From the NCBI GenBank assembly GCA_001839685.1, contig MLAK01001226.1, positions 3,726 to 43,467 on the forward strand: a stretch of 39,742 nt of DNA. Direction: 5' to 3'. Positions 1 through 8,932 of this stretch are shown piece after piece. The notes beneath the pieces were generated by a model. That model did no database searches. It was not told the DNA's origin and worked only from the letters and a program-made list of their open reading frames with translations. The translations under genes and the position numbers were made by a program. The stretch comes from Tritrichomonas foetus. Lineage: Eukaryota; Parabasalia; Tritrichomonadida; Tritrichomonadidae. Position 1 is the first letter of the stretch. Every line of letters begins with the position of its first letter.

Positions 1-79
1 ATTCTTCAATTCTCTTTTCTTCAATTCTTTATTCTTCAATTCTCTTTTCTTCAATTCTTTATTCTTCAATTCTCTATCC
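1..79. repeat. 30-bp tandem repeat
   Basis: Two complete copies and a partial third copy of a 30-bp T/C-rich unit built around ATTCTTCAATTCTC. The first two copies are identical, and the third diverges after about 15 bases. The array runs off the left edge, so its total length is unknown. It lies downstream of the minus-strand gene that ends at 176. Confidence 0.9.
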
Positions 80-175
80 TGTATTGCAGGGGGGAAAAGC
101 ATAAAACAGAGAAGAAACAATGAGTTATCATGATTTAATTTATTTCAAAAACAACAAAATTAATTATAATTTTTT

Positions 176-976
176 TCATTTTTTGCCTGCATTAATTTTT
201 CTTCTTCCACTTGCTTCTTTTGGCTTCTGTGGCATTTGTGGTTTCAATTCCTTCTCCTTGAAGAGATTCTGTAAGGCAACCTTCGCTTTTGCTACTTCAG
301 AAAGGTAGAGTTGCATTCTGTCATTTGTCGCGTTATCAGCAAAAAACAAAATAGTCTTCAAGCATGGATAAAACTGTGAAACCGCGATTGATTGGTGATC
401 TGGAACAACGACACAATCGTTTGAACTGCTGATCCCTCCACTTGCTTCGAGTGCTGCACACCATTCAAAAATAAATTTATCAGGTGCAATTTTAGTTTCG
501 CCTAGAGAAAGAACAACACGATGTCCCTGGGCAACAAACGCAATATAATTGATCGAATCAATCAGTAATTCTTCCAAAATTTTGGATATTTGAATTAATG
601 GATCTGATGGAATTAATGATCTGAATTTATCAATAATTTCTTTGGGAACAATGTGGCGATTCGGTAAATCTGATATTAAGTTATTAAACACAAGCAAAGC
701 CGTATATGAGAAAAACGGATTATATGATTGCAAATTTGATTTGAGTTTTGCTGAAATAATTGAAAAAACATAAATGCCGCAATCGAAAGATACATCGATA
801 ATAAACGAACCAAGTCTCATTGAAAACAAAAATGTTGGCTCCGTTGATGCAATTGGTTCTAATATTGATAAAACTCCTTTAAAATTGGCATCTTCATCAC
901 TTGGAAGTTCGCCATTTTGGACGTCTGCTAGTAGCGCGCCGGATCTGGAATAAATAATGATACGCACTCCAGACAT
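176..976 (-). CDS. hypothetical protein, 266 aa
   Basis: A complete ATG-initiated frame of 266 codons. The N-terminal half alternates hydrophobic strands with short loops, beginning MSGVRIIIYSRSGALLADV, which could suggest a longin/roadblock-like alpha/beta fold; that is only an impression. The C-terminal 35 residues are rich in K, P and Q and probably disordered. No signal peptide or membrane span is visible. The stop TGA is followed closely by the 30-bp tandem repeat. The spacer to the next gene holds no other convincing gene. I do not recognise the family; the coding call rests on frame length, an even amino-acid mix and the contrast with AT-rich flanks. Confidence 0.75.
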   Translation of the reverse strand: MSGVRIIIYSRSGALLADVQNGELPSDEDANFKGVLSILEPIASTEPTFLFSMRLGSFIIDVSFDCGIYVFSIISAKLKSNLQSYNPFFSYTALLVFNNLISDLPNRHIVPKEIIDKFRSLIPSDPLIQISKILEELLIDSINYIAFVAQGHRVVLSLGETKIAPDKFIFEWCAALEASGGISSSNDCVVVPDHQSIAVSQFYPCLKTILFFADNATNDRMQLYLSEVAKAKVALQNLFKEKELKPQMPQKPKEASGRRKINAGKK

Positions 977-1594
977 GATTAAGAGTGTGTTGAGTATAGC
1001 TTTATGGTGAAATATAGGTTAAATTATTTTACCATAAACGGCTGTACGTTTTAAAATTTCATCATTCAATGAGCTTCCTGTTTTTCGATTCAACTTTTCT
1101 TATTTTACGAAATAATTCACTGTATTTATTTTTGTATGGAAAGTCATAAATTTCCCTGAAGAGTCTTCAGTGAAGACACAATTTAGTCATAGAAATTTCA
1201 TTAAAATGTAATTTGCATATGAATAAATTACTTACATTTGAATGAAACATTTATTATATGTAGTGCTACTATTTTGTTTACTACAAAAGACTCCATGGCC
1301 GAAAAAAAAAAAAAAATAGAATGAATTCTGTTTCTAGCTTATTTAAAGACTCAATAATTGAGGAACATTAAGGATATTGGTAAGAAATTTTTATCTCAAA
1401 ATTACATGATGAAAGTTATCTACACATTTGAGAAATCGTTGTGAAATAATGGTCAATCTGAGAAAACGCCATTGGTGCTTAGTTTTTATGATGATATTGA
1501 TTATGATTATTGTTTTATAACAATAAATTGTTGTTTTCAATAAGAAAAAATTAAAAATCATTATGATGTCATTTATGTTTTTATTTACTGAAAT
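977..1594. other. intergenic spacer, no gene seen
   Basis: About 620 bases of AT-rich spacer between the starts and ends of two minus-strand genes. It contains an A-run near 1302-1315 and no open frame of useful length. Nothing else is recognisable. Confidence 0.6.
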
Positions 1595-2719
1595 TTATAC
1601 AGAATGAAATTGTTGAGTAGGAAGAGATTCTTCATTCACTTCATTCGGTATAGTGTCATTACTCATTTCAAAAAGTTTGATTTCTTCTTGAAACTTTAAC
1701 TTCGAAACATTTAAACAACCAATTGCAGAAATTGATGTTCCAAAACCAATGAAAAATGAATGCCAAAAGAAAATTTTGGTTCTTCCTGAAAAAACTGATG
1801 TTAAAACATAAATAATCATTCCTATTGTTTCGCAATAAACGAAAATTCTGTGATAGCGATATAATTTTTGATGGCAACCAAAATGACCTTTAGCAATTTT
1901 CAATGAAAGGAAATGAATTCCAAGTGATCCAGTTATAACAAGGAAAAGTGATAAACAGTAAAAATTTAAATATGATCCATATTTCTTAAAACCTGCTTCT
2001 CGATCTGTAAAGGTATATTGAATGAAGCTTGAAAATAATAAAACTGCTTCAAACGCACTGAATAATGTTGCTGAAATTCCCCAATCTCGTCTTTTAATAA
2101 AAAGTTGCATACTTTCTCGACTCATCAAATTTGAATTATTATTGGCATTACTGTTGGAATGATTATTGAGATTATTTTCATCATTGTCATGACTTTGATT
2201 TCTATTTGAATGATTACTGCCGTTACTGTGGTGATTGTGTTGATTATGGAATCGAGCTGTGAACATATTTGGAGCAGGATATAAAAGACAATAATAATTT
2301 AAGAAACTTCCAAGTAAGAATGTGGCTAAATATTCTAAAAATTGGAAGAAAAAGTAAAAGCAGATATTACTTGATGTGAAATGTGACATGAAAAAGAATA
2401 ACAAGGATACAAATTGGTTTGTATTGATGAGTACAAAGAAGTGTGCAAGGGGAAATCCCTTGCTATTGAAAAAGCTCAAAGCTGATGGGTACCCTCCACG
2501 GAAAAGTGGCTTGGAGAGACAATGATAAAGTAGACCATTTACAAAAAATGAAGATGTAGAGTATACAAAAAGTCGAAAAGTTGTTTGTGTCATGTGATGT
2601 GAAACATAATCACCTTTTCCTTGAGAGAACTTGAAGCAATAACTGATAGATAGGAGCATTTGAATGCCGCTCATCAAAAACAAGTAGGAATTAAGAAAGC
2701 GTTTCTTCCCTTCTATCAT
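1595..2719 (-). CDS. multi-pass membrane protein with Asn/His-rich loop
   Basis: The first true ATG gives 374 aa (the upstream in-frame codon at 2740 is GTG). Hydrophobicity suggests eight membrane spans: four before and four after a central hydrophilic loop at roughly residues 160-205. The loop is dominated by N, H and S with few other residues (for example HNHHSNGSNHSNRNQ). The C-terminal tail of about 30 residues is acidic and probably cytosolic. The arrangement of two four-helix halves joined by a disordered loop suggests an integral membrane protein of the plasma or endomembrane system, but no transporter or receptor motif is visible and I do not recognise the family. It is divergent from calnexin, with about 190 bases between the start codons. 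Confidence 0.75.
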   Translation of the reverse strand: MIEGKKRFLNSYLFLMSGIQMLLSISYCFKFSQGKGDYVSHHMTQTTFRLFVYSTSSFFVNGLLYHCLSKPLFRGGYPSALSFFNSKGFPLAHFFVLINTNQFVSLLFFFMSHFTSSNICFYFFFQFLEYLATFLLGSFLNYYCLLYPAPNMFTARFHNQHNHHSNGSNHSNRNQSHDNDENNLNNHSNSNANNNSNLMSRESMQLFIKRRDWGISATLFSAFEAVLLFSSFIQYTFTDREAGFKKYGSYLNFYCLSLFLVITGSLGIHFLSLKIAKGHFGCHQKLYRYHRIFVYCETIGMIIYVLTSVFSGRTKIFFWHSFFIGFGTSISAIGCLNVSKLKFQEEIKLFEMSNDTIPNEVNEESLPTQQFHSV

Positions 2720-2912
2720 AGTTTGTCGCAAATTCAGCACAGATGACGTCGAAAATGAGTTTGGAATTCAGTTAACATTTTTCATATAATATGTCATTTT
2801 TTGTGTGAATCTACAGAATTTGTTTTATTCATTGAATTTATATTTGTCCGATTAAATTTGAATCTGTATTTGGCTGATATTTAACGGGAAAATCTCATCA
2901 GATAGATTTTCG

Positions 2913-4514
2913 ATGATTTTCGGATTATTTTTCGTTTTTGTTTATTCAAATCCATCACCAAAACGCGCGATATTCATACCTTCGAAACCTAGCGGTCCAT
3001 ATGCCCACTTCCAATCATTCAATGATGGCGAATGGAGTGCAAAATACGTAAAATCGAAAGAACCTGAATACAATGGCCAGTGGGCAGTTGAAAAACTAAA
3101 AGTTACGCCAAATGATGAGTTCCTTTTCACCAAAACTGCCAATGCCAAGTATGCTTTATCAACAAAATTTAAATCGCCATTAAAACTCTACAATTCAACA
3201 CTCGCAATTCAATTTGAAGCGTATTCCTCATTTCCTTACAAATGCGGAGGAGCTTATCTTCGCGTCTATAATGCAGATATTGATCCGACCAAAATTAATT
3301 CAAAAACGCCTTATTTGATCAGCTTTGGTCCAGATTTCTGTGATCCAGTCAACAGAGTTCACTTCAGCTTCTTCCATAAAAACAAGAAAACAGGAAATCT
3401 TATTGAGCATTCCCTCAAAACTCTACCAACTCTCAAAAATGATAAATCAAGTCACCTCTATACTCTTGTCATTCGTCCAGACAATTCTTTTGAAATTTTA
3501 ATTGATGCCATGTCTTACATTCACGGTTCACTTCTCGATGAATTTATTTTCACTCCACCAGTGAATCCGCCCAAAGAAATAATTGACAAGAACGATAAAA
3601 AACCAGCTGACTGGGATGAAAACCAAATGGTGTTTGACAAAAATGCTAAAAAGCCAGATGATTGGGATGAAAACGAGCCAGAATTCATTTCTGATCCAAA
3701 GAGACTCAAGCCGCCAGAAGGATGGCTTGAGAATGAACCAGAAATGATTCCAAACCCATCAGCCACAAGGCCAGTTGGCTGGGATGAAGAATTTTTCGGG
3801 AAATGGGAAGCTCCTCTCATCGACAATCCTAAATGTAAAGTCGGATGTGGTGTTTACGTTCCGCCAAGTGTGAAGAACCCCAAATTTAAAGGAAGATGGA
3901 TTCCACCAAGAATAAAGAATCCTGAATATAAAGGAAAATGGACGCCAAGGAAGATCCCTAACCCTGAATACTACAACGATGTTGATGTGCATAGGTTTGA
4001 ACCAGTTGGAGGAATTGGATTCCACGTTACAACTAAAATTGGAATGATTGGAATTAATAATATCCTCGTCTCTAAGAATGAATTAACTCTTCATAAATTC
4101 AATAAACACACATTTTTCCTGAAAATGAAACACCAAAGTTTGGAAAACAACGGAAAGATGCTTACAAAGAAACTCGTAGTTGATCAAAGTGAACCTGTTC
4201 AACTCGCTCAAACATCCAAACCTGCCACAAGAAGTGAAACTGGATTTGAAAAAGCTGAACAAAAGAAATCAAATGAAGTTATTACATTATTAAGTAGCAG
4301 TTGGACCAATTTGTCTGCAACAAGCAAAATTATTGTTTTGTTACTTGTAGTTTTGGTTGGAGCTGTCCAAGTTGTTGCATTAGTGAAAGTTTGTGTTACT
4401 TTGTTTGGCGAAAGTAAAGAAGATGAAGAAGAAGAGGAAGAGGAAGAGGAAGAAGTTGTTGTTGTGAGACGAAAACATCATAAAATTAGAGAAACGACGG
4501 TGACTGAGTATTAA
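2913..4514 (+). CDS. CNX: calnexin (ER lectin chaperone)
   Basis: A 533-aa type I membrane protein. Residues 1-12 are a short hydrophobic signal peptide. The lectin domain follows, with the conserved Cys pair at 111 and 143. The P-domain spans about 223-355: four motif-1 repeats of the K-P-x-x-W-D/L-E-N type (229-292) and four motif-2 repeats of the G-x-W-x-P-P-x-I-x-N-P type (297-353). The 4+4 count fits calnexin rather than the 3+3 of calreticulin. A membrane span lies at about 471-497, followed by a cytosolic tail with a long Glu run and a basic end (RRKHHKIRE). In the known family it binds monoglucosylated N-glycans and retains unfolded glycoproteins in the ER. The tail ends in TEY without a KKxx signal. 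TAAATAAA lies just after the stop. Coding assignment and family are secure. Confidence 0.97.
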   Translation: MIFGLFFVFVYSNPSPKRAIFIPSKPSGPYAHFQSFNDGEWSAKYVKSKEPEYNGQWAVEKLKVTPNDEFLFTKTANAKYALSTKFKSPLKLYNSTLAIQFEAYSSFPYKCGGAYLRVYNADIDPTKINSKTPYLISFGPDFCDPVNRVHFSFFHKNKKTGNLIEHSLKTLPTLKNDKSSHLYTLVIRPDNSFEILIDAMSYIHGSLLDEFIFTPPVNPPKEIIDKNDKKPADWDENQMVFDKNAKKPDDWDENEPEFISDPKRLKPPEGWLENEPEMIPNPSATRPVGWDEEFFGKWEAPLIDNPKCKVGCGVYVPPSVKNPKFKGRWIPPRIKNPEYKGKWTPRKIPNPEYYNDVDVHRFEPVGGIGFHVTTKIGMIGINNILVSKNELTLHKFNKHTFFLKMKHQSLENNGKMLTKKLVVDQSEPVQLAQTSKPATRSETGFEKAEQKKSNEVITLLSSSWTNLSATSKIIVLLLVVLVGAVQVVALVKVCVTLFGESKEDEEEEEEEEEEVVVVRRKHHKIRETTVTEY

Positions 4515-4713
4515 TTGAATTGATTAAATAAAACTTTATATATACGAAAATTATCTCTACCTTCGTTTCCAATTTTTTGTTTTTTCAATTTTCATAAAAC
4601 TTTTATAACAAGATCTTTTTTATTAAAAAGCTTACTAGATTAACTAAAAAAATAATGAAAAATAAATGATTTTATATAAAACGAGAAGAAAAGAAAATTG
4701 GTGCTTCACATGT

Positions 4714-7083
4714 TTAACATACTTCGATTTCATTAAATAAATTACCAAACTGGGTTGTTCTAGATGATAATGAGTTATGAAGGAACGATTTGATGAAACC
4801 AATTTGGCTTATTTGTCGCTTGGTTTCTTCCGTTTTTCCGAGTTTCAAGAAAATTGACATACTCAAAAACACTAATGTTGGATTAGACTCAATTATATCT
4901 TGAACTTTAGGTAATATCCTGAAGAAATCACTTGTCATATTACCTTGAGAGAATGTATTCATTAATGTTAAACATGAATGAATTGATTCAACTGTTGGTT
5001 TTTTCAGAACATTATCTGCATATTTTGTTATAAACTTCGATCTTTCAAAGATTTGCCTCGCTGACTTAGTAATATCAATTTTCCTAAGAACATGAGAAAT
5101 CGAAGAAAGTGGCGGATTATTTTGCTTTAATATTTCCATGAACAATGATAATATCAATTTGGCTTGACTATCAGTCGGTGTGACACGATGATTTTCAACG
5201 ATTTTCACTAATAATCTTAAAGAATTCTCAAGTTGGAGAGATGGATTCATGATCCAAATGTGAGCAAGAGAAAATAGAAGATCTGAGTGATTTGGAACAA
5301 CTTTGGTCAAAATATATGAGTATGAATAACGGTGGCAAATATTGTTCAAGAGAATTGTGATGATATTTTCCGACACTTTGATCTTCTTTGACATATTTAA
5401 GATGATCAATGCATCACGAATTAAGAAAGGATCCTTCAAATGCGTAACAAGTTGTGGTGGAACAAGTCTTTCATCGAAATATTTCGCAACAATTCTGTAA
5501 GCAAATTTTACTGTTTGTTTATTAATATCAGCAAATGATATCATGAGAAGGTTTTTCATTTGATCAAAATATCTATCAAACAAGTCTGAATGGTCTTGAA
5601 GCAACTCATCAAGAATGGAAATAATAATTGGTCCAGATGATTTAACAACAACTGAAGCTTTGTCAAACATAAATTCAATAATTTTGTTTGCTGAATATGA
5701 TTCATCAAAATCTTTGGAAATCATGTAAAGCATTGTTGATATTTGTTGTGGATATTTGTTGAAATTCGCAAAAATGGCTTGCATTTGCTGTAAATTAATT
5801 GCTGATGGAACTTCTTGAAGTATTCCTCCCAACATTTCATACATCACAGGGAATGTTGCTTGCTTGTTAAAAGGCAATTTGGAAAAGAGACTGCTACTTA
5901 TAAAAAGTGTTAAATAAGTCTCATTCTTTGATATAAGTTTGTGGATAGCTTTGATTAAATGAATCAAAGCATTATCTTCCATATTATCAATCACATTTTC
6001 AGCAACTGAAAAGAATTCTTGGATATTTGATTCATTGATTGTATCAATAACTTTATTTAAAGCTTGTGGAAAAGATGAAGATGAATGATTCTTAAAGCAA
6101 TTCAAGCCTTTATTGTCTTCAACTGCAGAAATCTCATCAACTGGTGGCAATGGTGTTCCTTTGGATAATTTCTGTGCAAGTTCTGCATCTTGAATTGCTT
6201 CAATTACTTTATCAACTTGAGCAAAATCAGTTCCTTCGAAATATACTTTCTTTTCTTTAAACAAGTCAAAAACATTCTTAAATGTTGGTCTTTCTTGTGG
6301 TGATTGAGCCCAGCATAGATTAATGAGATTTACGAGCTGTGGTGGTGCATTTTCTGGGATTGGTGGCCTTTCGTGATTCTGACATACTGCAGTCATAATT
6401 TGAATAGGGTTTTTACCCATAAATGGAATTTGCTCGGTAATCATTTCCCATAAAATGATGGCAAATGCATAGATATCAACTTTGGAGTCATAGTTATTCT
6501 TAAGGAAAAGCTCTGGGGCCATCCAATGAGGTGTTCCAATCTGTTGTGTAACAGGCTGATTGCTTTCTGTTTTGAAACGAGCAATTCCAAAATCACAAAT
6601 TTTTGGATAGAAATTTTCATCGAGTAAAATATTGAGTGATTTCAGATCTCTGTGAATAATGTTAAGCTCGTGGAGATGGCACATTCCGTTTGCTATTCCA
6701 AGTGCAATAATGGTCTTATGTGTAGGTGTTAAAGCAGGTGCTTTTGGTCTGTGTCTTAATGCTTCATAAAGAGAACCATTGGTAATATACTCTGTTACAA
6801 TTGAATAGGGGAAAGATAATGTAAATCCACGGAATGGTAATAAGAATAAATTATGGCATTTGGCGAGAATTTGAACTTCACGACAGAAAAGTTTAAGCTG
6901 TCTTCCTTCAAGATGTTCAAAAAAGAGCTCCTTAATTGCGAACTTTTCATTGGTTTTATTATTATTTGCGAGATAAACTTTTCCAAAGGCTCCTTTTCCA
7001 ATTGTCTTAATTTCACTATAGTCACGAAGGTCGACTATGTAGTCCTTAAGATGCTCGCGCATCTCCTCCCATCCTTCTTCCAT
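4714..7083 (-). CDS. TKL-type protein kinase with helical C-terminal region
   Basis: The first real ATG (residue 1, MEEGWEEM) gives 789 aa; the frame is open further upstream only from a GTG. The kinase domain covers about residues 22-285. It shows the glycine loop GKGAFGKV (29-36), the AIK lysine (K51), the catalytic loop HRDLKSLN (144-151), DFG (164-166) and the GTPHWMAPE activation-segment end (183-191). All catalytic residues are present, so it should be active on Ser/Thr. HRDLKSLN and the LLPFRGFT stretch are typical of the expanded TKL-like kinases of trichomonads. After a linker at about 290-340, residues 340-789 are leucine-rich helices that look like HEAT/ARM repeats, probably a scaffold or regulatory part. 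The stop overlaps TAAA. Its substrate is unknown. Confidence 0.92.
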   Translation of the reverse strand: MEEGWEEMREHLKDYIVDLRDYSEIKTIGKGAFGKVYLANNNKTNEKFAIKELFFEHLEGRQLKLFCREVQILAKCHNLFLLPFRGFTLSFPYSIVTEYITNGSLYEALRHRPKAPALTPTHKTIIALGIANGMCHLHELNIIHRDLKSLNILLDENFYPKICDFGIARFKTESNQPVTQQIGTPHWMAPELFLKNNYDSKVDIYAFAIILWEMITEQIPFMGKNPIQIMTAVCQNHERPPIPENAPPQLVNLINLCWAQSPQERPTFKNVFDLFKEKKVYFEGTDFAQVDKVIEAIQDAELAQKLSKGTPLPPVDEISAVEDNKGLNCFKNHSSSSFPQALNKVIDTINESNIQEFFSVAENVIDNMEDNALIHLIKAIHKLISKNETYLTLFISSSLFSKLPFNKQATFPVMYEMLGGILQEVPSAINLQQMQAIFANFNKYPQQISTMLYMISKDFDESYSANKIIEFMFDKASVVVKSSGPIIISILDELLQDHSDLFDRYFDQMKNLLMISFADINKQTVKFAYRIVAKYFDERLVPPQLVTHLKDPFLIRDALIILNMSKKIKVSENIITILLNNICHRYSYSYILTKVVPNHSDLLFSLAHIWIMNPSLQLENSLRLLVKIVENHRVTPTDSQAKLILSLFMEILKQNNPPLSSISHVLRKIDITKSARQIFERSKFITKYADNVLKKPTVESIHSCLTLMNTFSQGNMTSDFFRILPKVQDIIESNPTLVFLSMSIFLKLGKTEETKRQISQIGFIKSFLHNSLSSRTTQFGNLFNEIEVC

Positions 7084-7218
7084 TGCAAGAAAAATTTTAC
7101 GTACGTTAAGATGTTTTATAAAATTTATAAAATCCACTTTTTTTCACCAACTTCAGATAAAATTTCTTCATATCAACAAAAAATCGAAAAAAGACTATTT
7201 TTTAATTTGTAAGCTGAA

Positions 7219-7569
7219 TCAAATAAATTTCATCGTGAAAATATAATTTATCATAATTATTTGCGCGATAAAGTGATTTAAAGCATAATTTCTCCCATAA
7301 AATATAAACATAAAGTCACTGTATAGGGTAATTATCATATTGGAAAACATCGATATCAAAGTTACATCATTGAGATTATTTTGTGTATTAAACGGTTCAT
7401 TTTGTTTATCTAGATTAGACTTTGTTTCTAAATTAGTTAATGAATGCGAGGCAGAAATGGAAAAAATTGATAAAATATTTTGTTTACTGAAACGATAGAT
7501 AAAATTACATAAACAACAATTGACTGACACTATACAAGGTGATGGTCTCTTAAAAACCACAATTTTCAA
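7219..7569 (-). other. open frame without ATG start, doubtful
   Basis: About 116 open codons begin at a TTG; no ATG occurs until well inside. The middle (around NNLNDVTLISMF) looks mildly protein-like, but the ends are AT-driven F/I/Y runs. It could be a gene remnant or chance. The rest of the 7084-7796 spacer shows nothing recognisable. Confidence 0.2.
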
Positions 7570-7796
7570 TGATTAAATTAATATCAAATATGATTGTTTT
7601 CACATGGTTAAGAAATAAAGTTAAATTAATCAACACAACTATTTTAACATGTTAGTAATAATCAATGTATGTCAATATAAATTCTAAAAATGAATTTGTT
7701 TAAAAACCAACTCAATTGGAAATTGCTTATTGTGGCATTCAAAGGCTTCCCTCTTGATTCATGGCTAATTGGCCAACATTTTTTTATTAATAATGA

Positions 7797-8665
7797 TCAA
7801 CATGCTAGCTTTCGAAATGATACAATTTTCTGATCTGCGTTTGCTTCATTCTGATCACCAGCCATTCCAGTATTGAAATGAATGATTTGGCCTACATTTT
7901 TAAGAGATAGTGGTTTGTAAATGATGGATCTCTCTGTATAGACTTTGTCTGGATAAACAGAAAAAATGATATCATAAGCTTTATCAATTGTGTTTCTTTG
8001 ATTTGGATCGTAAGCAATCATTTTTCTCGAGAAATAGAAAAGTACATTTCTTGTGTCAAATTTAAGGAGCCTCCTTTCATGCCATTCACGATTTGTGAAA
8101 CGGTTCTAAATTTAAATGGCAGAGCTCCAATCGCTTTAAAAATAAAGCCATTCCAAGACCCCTAATTTCTGCTGTAAACACATCATGAACCACTTTTCGA
8201 AGAACTTCTGGAGCAGCAGCCAATGGTGAGCATTTTGATGTCCAAGATAACTCATTTGGACGATAGCAAACTGAAATTCCAAAACCTGCTTATTGAAAAG
8301 ACCAAAGTCAGGTTTTATATTACAATGCGCTACATTGTAGAATAAACAGCAGATATTATTTGTTTGCAAACTGTGAAGAGACGAAGTTCCTTCATTGTCC
8401 GGTTTCATTGACTTCATCCATGACCATAAAATTCCAGAATCAGAAAGAAGTGTCCGTCTTCTGTAAAATGGCAATAGTCGAATAATATTATTGCGGATGG
8501 TTAAGCGTGGTGAGTGCTGTAACTTCTTTGTCAAACGATTCTCATGCTCCTAAAGCATTATTTTCTTTCGGTACTATAATTGTTGCTGTAAATTTGGTTT
8601 AATAGCGAACTGATGATGCAATGTAAACTGCCGCGAGGAAAATCGAGTAACACTACCATATAAAC
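7797..8665 (-). pseudogene. decayed CAMK-like Ser/Thr kinase pseudogene
   Basis: Reading the minus strand in alternating frames recovers kinase landmarks in the right order, separated by stops and frameshifts. From about 8665 down: a glycine-loop relic with VYIASS, then TIIVPKENN (beta-3 region), then FDKEVTALTTLNHP (alpha-C), then EDGHFFLILEFYGHG (hinge), then AHCNIKPD (catalytic loop, where HRDxKPxN is expected), then SPLAAAPEVL (APE), then GFIFKAIGALPF (alpha-F/G), then MIAYDPNQRNTIDKAYDII (the C-lobe end). The APE and LPF segments resemble CAMK/AMPK-type kinases, unlike the neighbouring TKL gene. At least four frame changes and several in-frame stops are present, and the catalytic Asp and Arg positions look altered, so no functional kinase can be made. 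It is most likely an old duplicate; I see no intact parent in this window. Confidence 0.85.
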
Positions 8666-8932
8666 ATGGTGAAATTCTATTTTGATATTTTGTCGATTTC
8701 TACTTTTTCTGATCTTTGAAATAATTTTTATTGAAAAAATGATTCGGATACTATCAAAACAACAATATAAAAAATATAGAAAAAGTTCGGACTTGACAAT
8801 AATTCACAAGATAACACTCAAAGCAACCGTAGGATTTACTGTCAATCATTCAGTATTCAGCCAGATAAGGCCTGAAATTCGATTTTGCAATTTTCGATTT
8901 AAATAATTGAATGCTCGATTACATCAAAACGA

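Noticed and set aside
8682..8906. 74-codon plus-strand frame upstream of the 661-aa gene
   Set aside because: F/I/K/R-rich, overlaps the edge of the kinase pseudogene on the other strand, no protein features.
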